This document shows positions 1 through 6,433 of a stretch of 7,338 nt of DNA, one piece after another. This DNA comes from Porticoccaceae bacterium. GTDB taxonomy: Bacteria > Pseudomonadota > Gammaproteobacteria > Pseudomonadales > Porticoccaceae. The stretch covers positions 8,502 through 15,839 of the forward strand of contig PCDB01000010.1 of assembly GCA_002591625.1 (NCBI GenBank), written 5' to 3'. How positions within the stretch are numbered: the stretch's first letter is position 1; each line of letters opens with the position of its first letter. A model generated the notes under the pieces. It had not been told where the DNA came from and made no database searches. It was given only the letters and a program-made list of their open reading frames with translations. The position numbers and the translations under genes are program-made.

Positions 1-1716
1 CTTGACTGCACCATCGAAATTGACGAGCGAATCGCAGCTGACGGAACGATAGTCCGTGATCTCGACTTTGATTCAGCCAAAGAATCGATTAAAGAACTTG
101 CCGCCAAGGATGTCGAAGCCATTACGATATGCCTCATAAATAGTTTTTCTAACGATCTCCATGAGAGGAAAATCCGAGATTTAGTGGAGGAGCTTTTACC
201 TGGGATTCCTACGTCGATTTCAAGCGAAGTTATCCCAGAAATGCAGGAGTATGAGAGAACGATTACGACGGTCGCAAATTCTTATGTAAGGCCTCAAGTA
301 GAGAACTACATCTCCAATCTTCAGCTTGAATTCAAGAGAGAAATGGATGGTGCCACTTTGAGTATTCTTCGATCGGATGGAGGACTTGCCACAGCCTCCG
401 CTGCAAGGGATTTTCCAGTTTATATGTTGATGAGCGGCCCAGCGGGAGGTGTTTCTGGAGCAATGTGGGTAGGTGCGCAAGCGGGGATAGATAACATTAT
501 CACATTCGATATGGGAGGCACCTCAACTGACGTAGCTTTAATAGAAAACGGGCAAGCGCTTGTAAGACGCGAGACGACGGTAGGTGACGTTACCGTGCGG
601 GCAAGCGCGCTTGACGTGAGGTCAATTGGTGCCGGTGGAGGGTCGATAGCGCATGTGCCGGAACTCACACGTGCCCTTCGGGTAGGGCCAGAATCGGCTG
701 GCGCTGAGCCGGGGCCGGCCGCATATGACAAAGGCGGGACTGACCCAACTGTAACAGATGCCAATGTTGTCTTGGGATATCTTCCAGAAAACCAAAAATT
801 GGGCGGGGATATGGCAATTCGCAGGGAGCAAGCCGAAAAAGCGATTCAAAAAATTGCTGACGCTCTTGGACTTGGATTGTTGGAAGCAGCTGAAGGTGTT
901 ATCAAAATAGTAAATGAAAAAATGTTTGGGGCAGTGAGATTAGTTTCGGTCGAAAAAGGTTATGATCCGCGAGATTTCTCTCTGATGGCATTCGGCGGCG
1001 CAGGGCCTCTGCATGCAAACGCGCTCGGCGAGCTGACTCAGGCTTGGCCGGTCCTTATCCCTCCCGGGCCGGGGATACTTTGTGCATATGGCGACGCAAC
1101 GACACGCCTTAGAAATGAGGCCTCAAAAACGATCATTGTTAACATATCTTCCGCCTCTGGTGGAACACTCGCGAGCGAATTCAAAGGTTTAGAACAAACC
1201 GCTGCCGATGGTCTCAACCGATCAGACACAAATGTGCACCCATCAATCGACTCTATATCACTCGTTAAGCAACACGAGATTGACATTCGTTATGCAGGTC
1301 AAGGATTGGTTTTAACAGTCCCAGTCGACATTGAGCTTATCAAAAAAGGAGACTTCAGCAAGGTGTCGGACGATTTTGACAAGCTGCATGAGCAGCTATT
1401 TACATTTAAGATCGACGGCGAGAAAGAATTTGTCAACCTAAGGGTAATTGCCTTGGGACCAAAACCTGATCTTGAACTTGCTGCATCAGAAGCTCAAGAT
1501 GGGGCCCGCGTCGAAGACGCCGTCCTCTCGGACCATGAAATCTTCCATAATGGTAAAACCCATCCCGCCAAGGTGTATGACAGACAATTATTAAAATCTG
1601 GTCATCTCGTTGAGGGCCCTGCCGTCATAACAGAGATGGACTCAACCTCCGTCGTGCTGCCGGGGTATAAGGCTTTGGTAGATGATAAACTTAACCTACT
1701 GTTGTCGCCGTCTTGA
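1..1716 (+). CDS. hyuA: HyuA-type hydantoinase/oxoprolinase subunit, 5'-truncated
   Basis: This is the ATP-binding subunit of an ATP-dependent hydantoinase/5-oxoprolinase-type enzyme; the family opens cyclic ureides or lactams with ATP, and some relatives carboxylate ketones. The frame is open from base 1 to TGA at 1714-1716, giving 571 visible residues. Family members are usually about 680-700 residues, so roughly the first 110-130 lie outside the window. A GTG at 184 is in frame, but the codons before it read as conserved family sequence, so it is not the start. Numbering from codon 1, motifs include EYERT near 82-86, SGPAGG at 145-150, the phosphate-binding DMGGTSTDV at 170-178, GAGGGS at 210-215, the PESAGAEPGPAAY block ending at 242, and FGGAGPLHA at 331-339. 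The C-terminus carries the usual GPAVI...DST..VLPGY element. No frameshift is seen. It should form a complex with the HyuB product 13 bases downstream. The family call is firm; the substrate is unknown. Confidence 0.95.
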   Translation, partial: LDCTIEIDERIAADGTIVRDLDFDSAKESIKELAAKDVEAITICLINSFSNDLHERKIRDLVEELLPGIPTSISSEVIPEMQEYERTITTVANSYVRPQVENYISNLQLEFKREMDGATLSILRSDGGLATASAARDFPVYMLMSGPAGGVSGAMWVGAQAGIDNIITFDMGGTSTDVALIENGQALVRRETTVGDVTVRASALDVRSIGAGGGSIAHVPELTRALRVGPESAGAEPGPAAYDKGGTDPTVTDANVVLGYLPENQKLGGDMAIRREQAEKAIQKIADALGLGLLEAAEGVIKIVNEKMFGAVRLVSVEKGYDPRDFSLMAFGGAGPLHANALGELTQAWPVLIPPGPGILCAYGDATTRLRNEASKTIIVNISSASGGTLASEFKGLEQTAADGLNRSDTNVHPSIDSISLVKQHEIDIRYAGQGLVLTVPVDIELIKKGDFSKVSDDFDKLHEQLFTFKIDGEKEFVNLRVIALGPKPDLELAASEAQDGARVEDAVLSDHEIFHNGKTHPAKVYDRQLLKSGHLVEGPAVITEMDSTSVVLPGYKALVDDKLNLLLSPS

Positions 1717-1721
1717 GGGAG
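1715..1721 (+). promoter_or_regulatory. Ribosome binding site of hyuB
   Basis: GAGGGAG overlaps the hyuA stop codon and lies 8 bases before the ATG at 1730. It fixes the hyuB start at 1730 rather than the in-frame ATG at 1682, which lies inside hyuA and adds 16 residues unlike the family. The overlap of Shine-Dalgarno and upstream stop suggests translational coupling of the two subunits. Confidence 0.75.
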
Positions 1722-1729
1722 CAAAATTC

Positions 1730-3607
1730 ATGAGCGAAAAAATCATACAGACTAACCCAACCCCGTTCAATAAAGTGGCCGTTGATCCAATAACACTCGA
1801 CGTAATCGAGAGCGCTTTGAGAAATACCCGAGAACAAATGGACGCCACGGTTTTCAGAACGGCGATGTCCCCCGGAATTCGTGAACAGGGTGACGCCTTT
1901 CCGATGGTCGCGAACGTGGATGGAAAAATGATCGTGGGCCAGTTCGGCTCATTTATTCATGGGTTCATGGAAGGCTATGATGGCACATTGGAGGAAGGTG
2001 ATATGATCCTCACCAACGATCCTTATAGTTGTGGAGGTGCAATAAGCCATCTAAATGACTACTTGGTCATTAAACCTATATTTAAAGATGGTAGGCACAT
2101 GTGTTGGGCCGCTCATTTCGGACATTTAACAGATATTGGCGGTCGAGTTCCCGGCTCTCTCCCAAATGAAGCGCGAGAGATATTCGAGGAGGGGACCGCC
2201 TTCCCTCCTGTAAAAATTTTTCGAAAAGGCGAGCTTCAGGAAGACATAATGAAGATAGCACTTCGGAATTCTAGAATGCCTCATTGGAACGAAGGCGACT
2301 TTAAGGGAGTGATTGCAGCTTGCACCATTGCTGAAAGAAGATGCGTGGAGATGGCGGAAAGGTTCGGAGACGATGTTTTTTACTCCGCTTTAGAGGAATT
2401 GCTGGAGAGAAATTGTAGGGCAATGCGCCAGTTAATTATGGAGACGGTCCCTGAACAGAAGCAATCGTTTGAAGACTATATTTGTGATGACGCTTTGGGG
2501 TCAGGACCCTACAAGATTAAGTGCTCCATGTGGAGAGAGGGAGAGAGAGTTGTTTTTGATTTTGACGGCACCGATCCTCAGAGCCCGGGTTCTATCAATT
2601 TCATGCTAAACGAAGAAATGTTCAAGATGTTCTGCGGCACTTTTATGATTTCTGCGTTTGATCCACAAATTCTCTTCAATGATGGGTTTTATGATTACAT
2701 AGACGTAAGAATCCCGAAAGGCAGCTTACTCAAACCCATAAGACCAGCCGCACTATCATGCAGAACCCATGCATTGGGGCGAATATTTGACGTGCTTAGT
2801 GGCCTTCTAGGGCAAGGAAATCCTGACTTTCTCTGCGGGGCGGGCTTTTCAGACAGCCCTCACTTTATGTACTCTGGGAGAGACACGAACGGCGAGTGGT
2901 ATCAACTTTACCAAATTGGTTTCGGTGGAATTCCTGCAAGACCAGTGGGGGATGGTCCGGATGGACACTCGCTTTGGCCTAACTTCAAGAATGTTCCTAA
3001 TGAATTTCTTGAAGCATATTTTCCTCTGCGAATCGAAACCTATGAATGCATCATTGATAGCGGAGGAGCTGGCTACCACAGAGGTGGCAATGGAATTAGG
3101 ATGGGTTACAGGTTTTTGGAGGACGGTGAAATTTCAATCCATGACGATCGTTGGCTCACCTATCCGTGGGGTGTAAATGGCGCCGAACCGGGCATGCGAA
3201 GCACAAAAGAATTGGTTCGTGAGGGCGGAGAGAGAGAGTTCTTGCCGTCTAAATGCGATCGCTACCCCGTCAAAGGGGGGGATATTCTATACTTCAATAC
3301 TTGGGGCGGTGGAGGTGTTGGAGATCCGCTTACTCGGGAGCCCGAGAGAGTATTGAATGACGTCCTCGCTGGATTGGTGAGTCATCATGCGGCTGAGAAT
3401 TCCTATGGAGTTGTAATCAAAAACAATATCGTTGAATTTGAAGCGACTAAAGTTCTCAGATCCAGCAAAAAGGTAACAATCAACAACGACGCTAAAGTCT
3501 TCAATTTCGGGGGCGAGGTCGAAGATCTTCGGGCTAGGTGCCAAAAAGAAACAGGCCTGGAGCCACCCAAAGCTCCAGACTTCACTGCTTCAAGAGTAAA
3601 AGCATAG
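1730..3607 (+). CDS. hyuB: HyuB-type hydantoinase/oxoprolinase subunit
   Basis: This is the partner subunit of the HyuA/HyuB ATP-dependent amidohydrolase, presumed cytoplasmic, with 625 residues from the ATG at 1730. The N-terminal part has the FRTAMSPGIREQGDAF block at 42-57 (the usual family form is R.A.SP.I.E..D) and TNDPY at 95-99. Candidate metal ligands are H107 and D110, then H132 and D135 followed by GG and a PGS element. Next come an EEG...PPVK segment, FDFDGTDPQSPGS at 276-288, the DSGGAGYHRGGNG block, and the C-terminal signature WGGGGVGDPLTR at about 525-536. After that signature the usual DV..GLVS...A...YGVV element is followed by a hydrophilic tail of about 60 residues, so the protein is somewhat longer than the common 520-580 residues. 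Hydantoinase, N-methylhydantoinase, lactamase and oxoprolinase activities cannot be told apart by eye. Confidence 0.95.
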   Translation: MSEKIIQTNPTPFNKVAVDPITLDVIESALRNTREQMDATVFRTAMSPGIREQGDAFPMVANVDGKMIVGQFGSFIHGFMEGYDGTLEEGDMILTNDPYSCGGAISHLNDYLVIKPIFKDGRHMCWAAHFGHLTDIGGRVPGSLPNEAREIFEEGTAFPPVKIFRKGELQEDIMKIALRNSRMPHWNEGDFKGVIAACTIAERRCVEMAERFGDDVFYSALEELLERNCRAMRQLIMETVPEQKQSFEDYICDDALGSGPYKIKCSMWREGERVVFDFDGTDPQSPGSINFMLNEEMFKMFCGTFMISAFDPQILFNDGFYDYIDVRIPKGSLLKPIRPAALSCRTHALGRIFDVLSGLLGQGNPDFLCGAGFSDSPHFMYSGRDTNGEWYQLYQIGFGGIPARPVGDGPDGHSLWPNFKNVPNEFLEAYFPLRIETYECIIDSGGAGYHRGGNGIRMGYRFLEDGEISIHDDRWLTYPWGVNGAEPGMRSTKELVREGGEREFLPSKCDRYPVKGGDILYFNTWGGGGVGDPLTREPERVLNDVLAGLVSHHAAENSYGVVIKNNIVEFEATKVLRSSKKVTINNDAKVFNFGGEVEDLRARCQKETGLEPPKAPDFTASRVKA

Positions 3608-3660
3608 CAATGACTTCCTGGCCATCCTTGAACGGGAATCGCATTAGATTAGACTGAAAC
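3608..3660 (+). other. hyuB-yrdC intergenic gap with a 15-codon frame
   Basis: This is the longest gap in the presumed operon. It contains a small open frame, ATG at 3610 to TGA at 3655-3657, encoding MTSWPSLNGNRIRLD. The frame begins two bases after the hyuB stop and ends 13 bases before the next start. No Shine-Dalgarno precedes its ATG and I see no terminator hairpin. TTGAAC at 3628-3633 with TAGACT at 3650-3655 (16-base spacer) is a weak promoter candidate only. The frame could be translated by terminating hyuB ribosomes, or could be chance. Confidence 0.25.
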
Positions 3661-3666
3661 GGAGGA
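3661..3666 (+). promoter_or_regulatory. Shine-Dalgarno deciding a GTG start
   Basis: GGAGGA is the strongest ribosome binding site in the operon and supports the GTG at 3671, 4 bases after the hexamer. An ATG at 3669 overlaps this GTG in another frame but reaches TAA after four codons, so it cannot be the gene start. It may compete with the GTG for initiation. Confidence 0.75.
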
Positions 3667-3670
3667 ATAT

Positions 3671-4354
3671 GTGGGTGTTTTAAAGATTGAAGAGGATGCA
3701 AAAGCTGCTTTTGAGGTGCTCGAGCAAGGGGGCACCTGCATATTGCCCATGGACGTCGGCTATGCTTTTTTGGGCGGGACTGATGATTCAATCATGCATA
3801 TTTTCAAAACCAAGAAACGGGCTAACTCAAAATACAATGCCGTAATTGGAAATATGGGGCATCACAAAGCAATGCACAAGGTCTCAAGCAGAGGCGCTGA
3901 AATTGTTCAAGCCATCACGGATGATTATGATCTGCCACTGGGGGTCATTGCACCATGCAACCTCGAAAATCCATTGATAAGGGCTATTAACCCTGACTTG
4001 TACCATAGAAGTACGGTAAACGATACCCTAGCAATGCTTACAAATGCAGGCAAATTTCACGCTGCAATAACTGGCTTGATTTATCAGGCTGGCAAACTTG
4101 TATTTGGCTCGTCTGCCAATGTTTCAACAACTGGAACTCGGTTTAAAGTCGAGGACATTCAAGACGAGGTTAAGGATGCCGCTGACTTAATAATTGATTA
4201 CGGCCCAGTCAAGTATAGCCACCAGGGAATGTCATCTACACTTCTTAATGTTGAGACCCTTGAGGTTGTCAGATTTGGATGCTGTTATGAAAACATCGCG
4301 GCAATTTTGCATCGACATTTCGACATAACTCTGCCCGCCCGCCCCCCCTCATAA
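3671..4354 (+). CDS. Divergent YrdC/Sua5/TsaC-fold protein
   Basis: The product has 227 residues, near the size of single-domain TsaC/YrdC proteins. In TsaC/Sua5 this fold makes L-threonylcarbamoyl-AMP from threonine, bicarbonate and ATP for tRNA t6A. Visible family features are GGTCILPMDVGY at 20-31 (aligning with GG..afPTeTvYGL), the basic K48-x-R50...K54 that matches the nucleotide-binding KxR...K element, SSAN at 147-150 (family S.SAN.SG), and GMSSTLLNVETLEVVRFG near the C-terminus (family PSTvvd...ilR.G). The first motif is changed: PMDVGYAF has lost the T and the G of PT.T.YGL. The middle region also diverges from the WPGPLT / VRVP elements. GTG start, good Shine-Dalgarno. Its place between hyuB and a PrpD gene argues for a metabolic role over housekeeping t6A synthesis, which is inference. 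Other YrdC-fold options are YciO-like proteins or a carbamoyl-transfer helper. Fold confident, function unknown. Confidence 0.8.
   Translation: MGVLKIEEDAKAAFEVLEQGGTCILPMDVGYAFLGGTDDSIMHIFKTKKRANSKYNAVIGNMGHHKAMHKVSSRGAEIVQAITDDYDLPLGVIAPCNLENPLIRAINPDLYHRSTVNDTLAMLTNAGKFHAAITGLIYQAGKLVFGSSANVSTTGTRFKVEDIQDEVKDAADLIIDYGPVKYSHQGMSSTLLNVETLEVVRFGCCYENIAAILHRHFDITLPARPPS
4334..4348 (-). other. Potential G-quadruplex (minus) / i-motif (plus)
   Basis: The plus strand reads CCC-G-CCC-G-CCCCCCC, so the minus strand has four runs of three G separated by single bases (the G7 run supplies two runs and one loop base). This is a canonical G3 motif with 1-base loops, expected to be very stable, in otherwise moderate-GC DNA. 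It lies in the last codons of the YrdC-like gene (L-P-A-R-P-P-S), on the template strand, 26 bases before the next ATG. Confidence 0.6.
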
Positions 4355-4374
4355 CACGAACAGGCTAGGTTATT

Positions 4375-5748
4375 ATGACTGCAACCACAGATGCAATTGC
4401 TGAATTCTCCGAAAGTATTCAATATTCGCACCTTCCAATAGAAGTAGTAGAACGCACCAAAAAATTAATTCTTGACACCGCTGGTATCATTGTCAGGGCT
4501 AGGAATTCTTCTGAATCAACCGGTAGCTTAATTAGAGCAGTAGATAAGCTTGGACTCAATCAAGGCTCATGCAGTGTTTTCGGGGACACTAAATTATATG
4601 CACCCAGCGCTGCTGCATTAATAAACGGAACACTTGCGCACTCTCTAGATTTCGATGACACGCATGCTGAAGCCTCACTTCATGCGAGCGCGCCCATCCT
4701 CCCCGCTGTCCTATCCGCGGCGCAAATGCAAAACGCGTCAGGGAAGGAAATTATCACAGCTTTAGTATTGGGTTATGAAATACACATCCGGCTGGGCAAA
4801 GCTGTTGATGCCGGCGACCACTATAAGCGAGGCTTCCATCCGACCGCCACATGCGGAATTTTTGCAGCAGCAGCAGCAGCGGGAAAAATTTTTGGTCTGT
4901 CAAAAGCCCAATTTTCATCTGCATTTGGAGTTGCGCTCAGTCAGACGGCGGGAGCCATGCAGTTTCTGGTCGACGGGGCTTGGACGAAGCGACTTCACGT
5001 GGGACAAGCGGCGCAGAACGGATTAATGGCGGCCGTGGCTGCTAGCGAAAATTTCAAAGGACCGGGCGAATCTATAGAGGGACAGTGGGGATTTTTGAGC
5101 AACTACAGTTCATCTGGGAATCCATCGAGAGCAACTTCCGAACTGGGTGACCGTTGGGATACCATGTCTTTGGGCGTAAAGCCCTATCCCTCCTGCAGAT
5201 ATAGCCATGCTGCCATAGATGCCATAATAGATTTGACCCGAGAGCACTCTTTGTCAGAATGCATGAATCCTCATATACATGTTGGCTTACCCAGCAGAGG
5301 GTTTGGTGTCATTGGTGAACCGATCGATCTAAAACAAGCGCCTAAGAGTATCGTTGACGCCCAATTTTCAATGCCTTTTAGCGCTGCAGTGGCCTTTCGC
5401 GAGAGGCGCTTTGTATGGGACGATTATCAGAAGCACCTGCTTGACCCCGACACCCTCAAACTTTGTCATCGGGTAAGTGTCTCAATAGATGAGCTGGCTG
5501 AGGCAAACAGTCCTGAAAATATGAGTGCCAGCGTTTCCATTGATATCAATAGCGAAAAATATGAGCGATTCGTTAAAGTTCCAAAGGGAGAACCTACGAA
5601 TTTCATGTCGGAAGGCGAGTTTATAGATAAATTCAAGGGGCTATGTGAGCCATTTATGACAAAAACGGAACTTGACGCACTTGTAGATACGATATTGACA
5701 CTAGAAACCTTCAATGATGCAACTACTAAAATCTTTAATAGAGTTTAA
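4375..5748 (+). CDS. MmgE/PrpD family protein
   Basis: The product has 457 residues, the usual length of the MmgE/PrpD family (2-methylcitrate dehydratase, cis-aconitate decarboxylase, iminodisuccinate epimerase). Motifs in order are LDFDDTH at 91-97, H103 in HASAPILPA, GFHPTATCG at 153-161 with H155, WTKRLHVGQAAQNG at 203-216 with K205 and H208, and KPYPSCRYSH at 269-278 with H278. H103, H155, K205 and H278 line up with the active-site H103, H159, K207 and H277 of human cis-aconitate decarboxylase, so the enzyme is probably active. The helical N-terminal and smaller C-terminal domains both look complete. A run of five GCA codons encodes alanines 164-168. The ATG at 4375 follows a weak TAGG (4366-4369) and lies 20 bases after the previous stop. 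The likely role is dehydration, decarboxylation or epimerisation of a di- or tricarboxylate; the substrate is unknown. Confidence 0.92.
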   Translation: MTATTDAIAEFSESIQYSHLPIEVVERTKKLILDTAGIIVRARNSSESTGSLIRAVDKLGLNQGSCSVFGDTKLYAPSAAALINGTLAHSLDFDDTHAEASLHASAPILPAVLSAAQMQNASGKEIITALVLGYEIHIRLGKAVDAGDHYKRGFHPTATCGIFAAAAAAGKIFGLSKAQFSSAFGVALSQTAGAMQFLVDGAWTKRLHVGQAAQNGLMAAVAASENFKGPGESIEGQWGFLSNYSSSGNPSRATSELGDRWDTMSLGVKPYPSCRYSHAAIDAIIDLTREHSLSECMNPHIHVGLPSRGFGVIGEPIDLKQAPKSIVDAQFSMPFSAAVAFRERRFVWDDYQKHLLDPDTLKLCHRVSVSIDELAEANSPENMSASVSIDINSEKYERFVKVPKGEPTNFMSEGEFIDKFKGLCEPFMTKTELDALVDTILTLETFNDATTKIFNRV

Positions 5749-5751
5749 GTT

Positions 5752-6378
5752 CTAGGAGGGCAGTTTTTGTAAAATCATTTCTATGGCTTTCGAATGGTTG
5801 AGGACGTCGGCGTATCGCCTGCCCATATCCCTCAAGTTTGACTCATGGGCGTCCAAATCTTGGTCACCGCAGCAATCTTCAACAATCATTGTTCTGAAAC
5901 CCAGTGAAAAGCTGTCTATCGCAGATGCTCGAACACAACCGCTGGTTGTACAACCAAGGACGAATACAGTATCCACATTTTTTTTTGTCAACCAAGTGAT
6001 CAAGGGTGTTTTGAAAAAAATTGAAGGTGCCGTTTTGACGAACTCATAGTGTTGGCGAGAGTTCGCAATCCTTGGATCCAACTCAGTGAACTCATGACCG
6101 TGAAAGAACTCACCGCTGTACAACGAGGATACCTTCCAATAGGCCATCTCATCAGCACTTGCCCAAGATGTGCGGCAGGATGCTACTGGCAACTCAGCGT
6201 CTTTGATCATCCTCAGAAACTTCGCGGAAGTCTCAACAGCAGAATCGACGTGCTGAGATTTACCAAGAGTGCTGCGAGGATCTGTAAACCCCTTTTGGAA
6301 ATCAACCAACAAGATAGCACTGCAATTGCCAATTCCTATGTTTTGAGCACCGTAACCTGCTGCAGAAAATTTGTCCAT
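5752..6378 (-). CDS. Isochorismatase-fold amidase, N-carbamoylsarcosine amidase type
   Basis: The product is a 208-residue cysteine hydrolase of the isochorismatase-like fold. The catalytic triad is visible: D26 in ILLVDFQKGF, K115 in EFVKTAPSIFF, and nucleophile C148 in GCTTSGCVRASAIDS. The K-to-C spacing is 33, the same as K144 to C177 in Arthrobacter N-carbamoylsarcosine amidase. The TTSGCVRA loop, the GYGAQNIGIG lead-in and the late RDMGRRYADV are typical of the CSHase-like branch, which also includes maleamate amidases. The expected role is cytoplasmic hydrolysis of an N-carbamoyl or amide group, releasing ammonia (and CO2 for carbamoyl substrates). Next to hyuAB this fits processing of a ring-opened hydantoin, which is inference. 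ATG start with AGAGG six bases upstream. Convergent with the PrpD gene, leaving three bases between stops, and divergent from the second amidase. Maleamate or a related amide is the main alternative substrate. Confidence 0.93.
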   Translation of the reverse strand: MDKFSAAGYGAQNIGIGNCSAILLVDFQKGFTDPRSTLGKSQHVDSAVETSAKFLRMIKDAELPVASCRTSWASADEMAYWKVSSLYSGEFFHGHEFTELDPRIANSRQHYEFVKTAPSIFFKTPLITWLTKKNVDTVFVLGCTTSGCVRASAIDSFSLGFRTMIVEDCCGDQDLDAHESNLRDMGRRYADVLNHSKAIEMILQKLPS

Positions 6379-6384
6379 GACAGA

Positions 6385-6389
6385 CCTCT
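6385..6389 (-). promoter_or_regulatory. Ribosome binding site of the minus-strand amidase
   Basis: On the minus strand AGAGG lies 6 bases before the ATG whose first base is 6378. It supports that start and contrasts with the divergent gene at 6434, which has no recognisable Shine-Dalgarno. Confidence 0.65.
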
Positions 6390-6398
6390 AAAAAACGT

Positions 6399-6427
6399 TT
6401 GAACAACCTTTAATTAGTCCGTACAAT
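6399..6427 (+). promoter_or_regulatory. Sigma70-like promoter of the second amidase
   Basis: A -35 box TTGAAC (6399-6404) and a -10 box TACAAT (6422-6427) are separated by exactly 17 bases; each box matches the consensus at four or five of six positions. Transcription would begin about seven bases past the -10 box, at or next to the ATG at 6434, so a leaderless mRNA is predicted. An 8-base palindrome AAACGTTT (6393-6400) overlaps the start of the -35 box and could be part of an operator, though this is weak. On the other strand a TACTAT (6426-6431) could be the -10 of the divergent gene, but I see no good -35. Confidence 0.6.
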
Positions 6428-6433
6428 AGTATC

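Noticed and set aside
184..186. GTG as start of the HyuA-type gene
   Set aside because: The frame is open to base 1 and the upstream codons encode conserved family sequence, so the gene is cut by the window, not started here.
1682..1684. ATG as start of hyuB
   Set aside because: It lies inside hyuA and lacks a ribosome binding site; the ATG at 1730 has a well-spaced GAGGGAG.
3275..3281. G7 run in hyuB as a slippage site
   Set aside because: It is within conserved coding sequence just before the WGGGGVGDP signature and the frame is intact; nothing suggests programmed slippage.
3628..3655. Internal promoter before the YrdC-like gene
   Set aside because: TTGAAC is acceptable but TAGACT is a poor -10 with a 16-base spacer, and the start site would fall inside the ribosome binding site.
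4864..4878. Five GCA repeats as a phase-variable microsatellite
   Set aside because: They encode an alanine run in a helix of the PrpD-type protein; a three-base unit keeps frame, so no on/off switching is expected.
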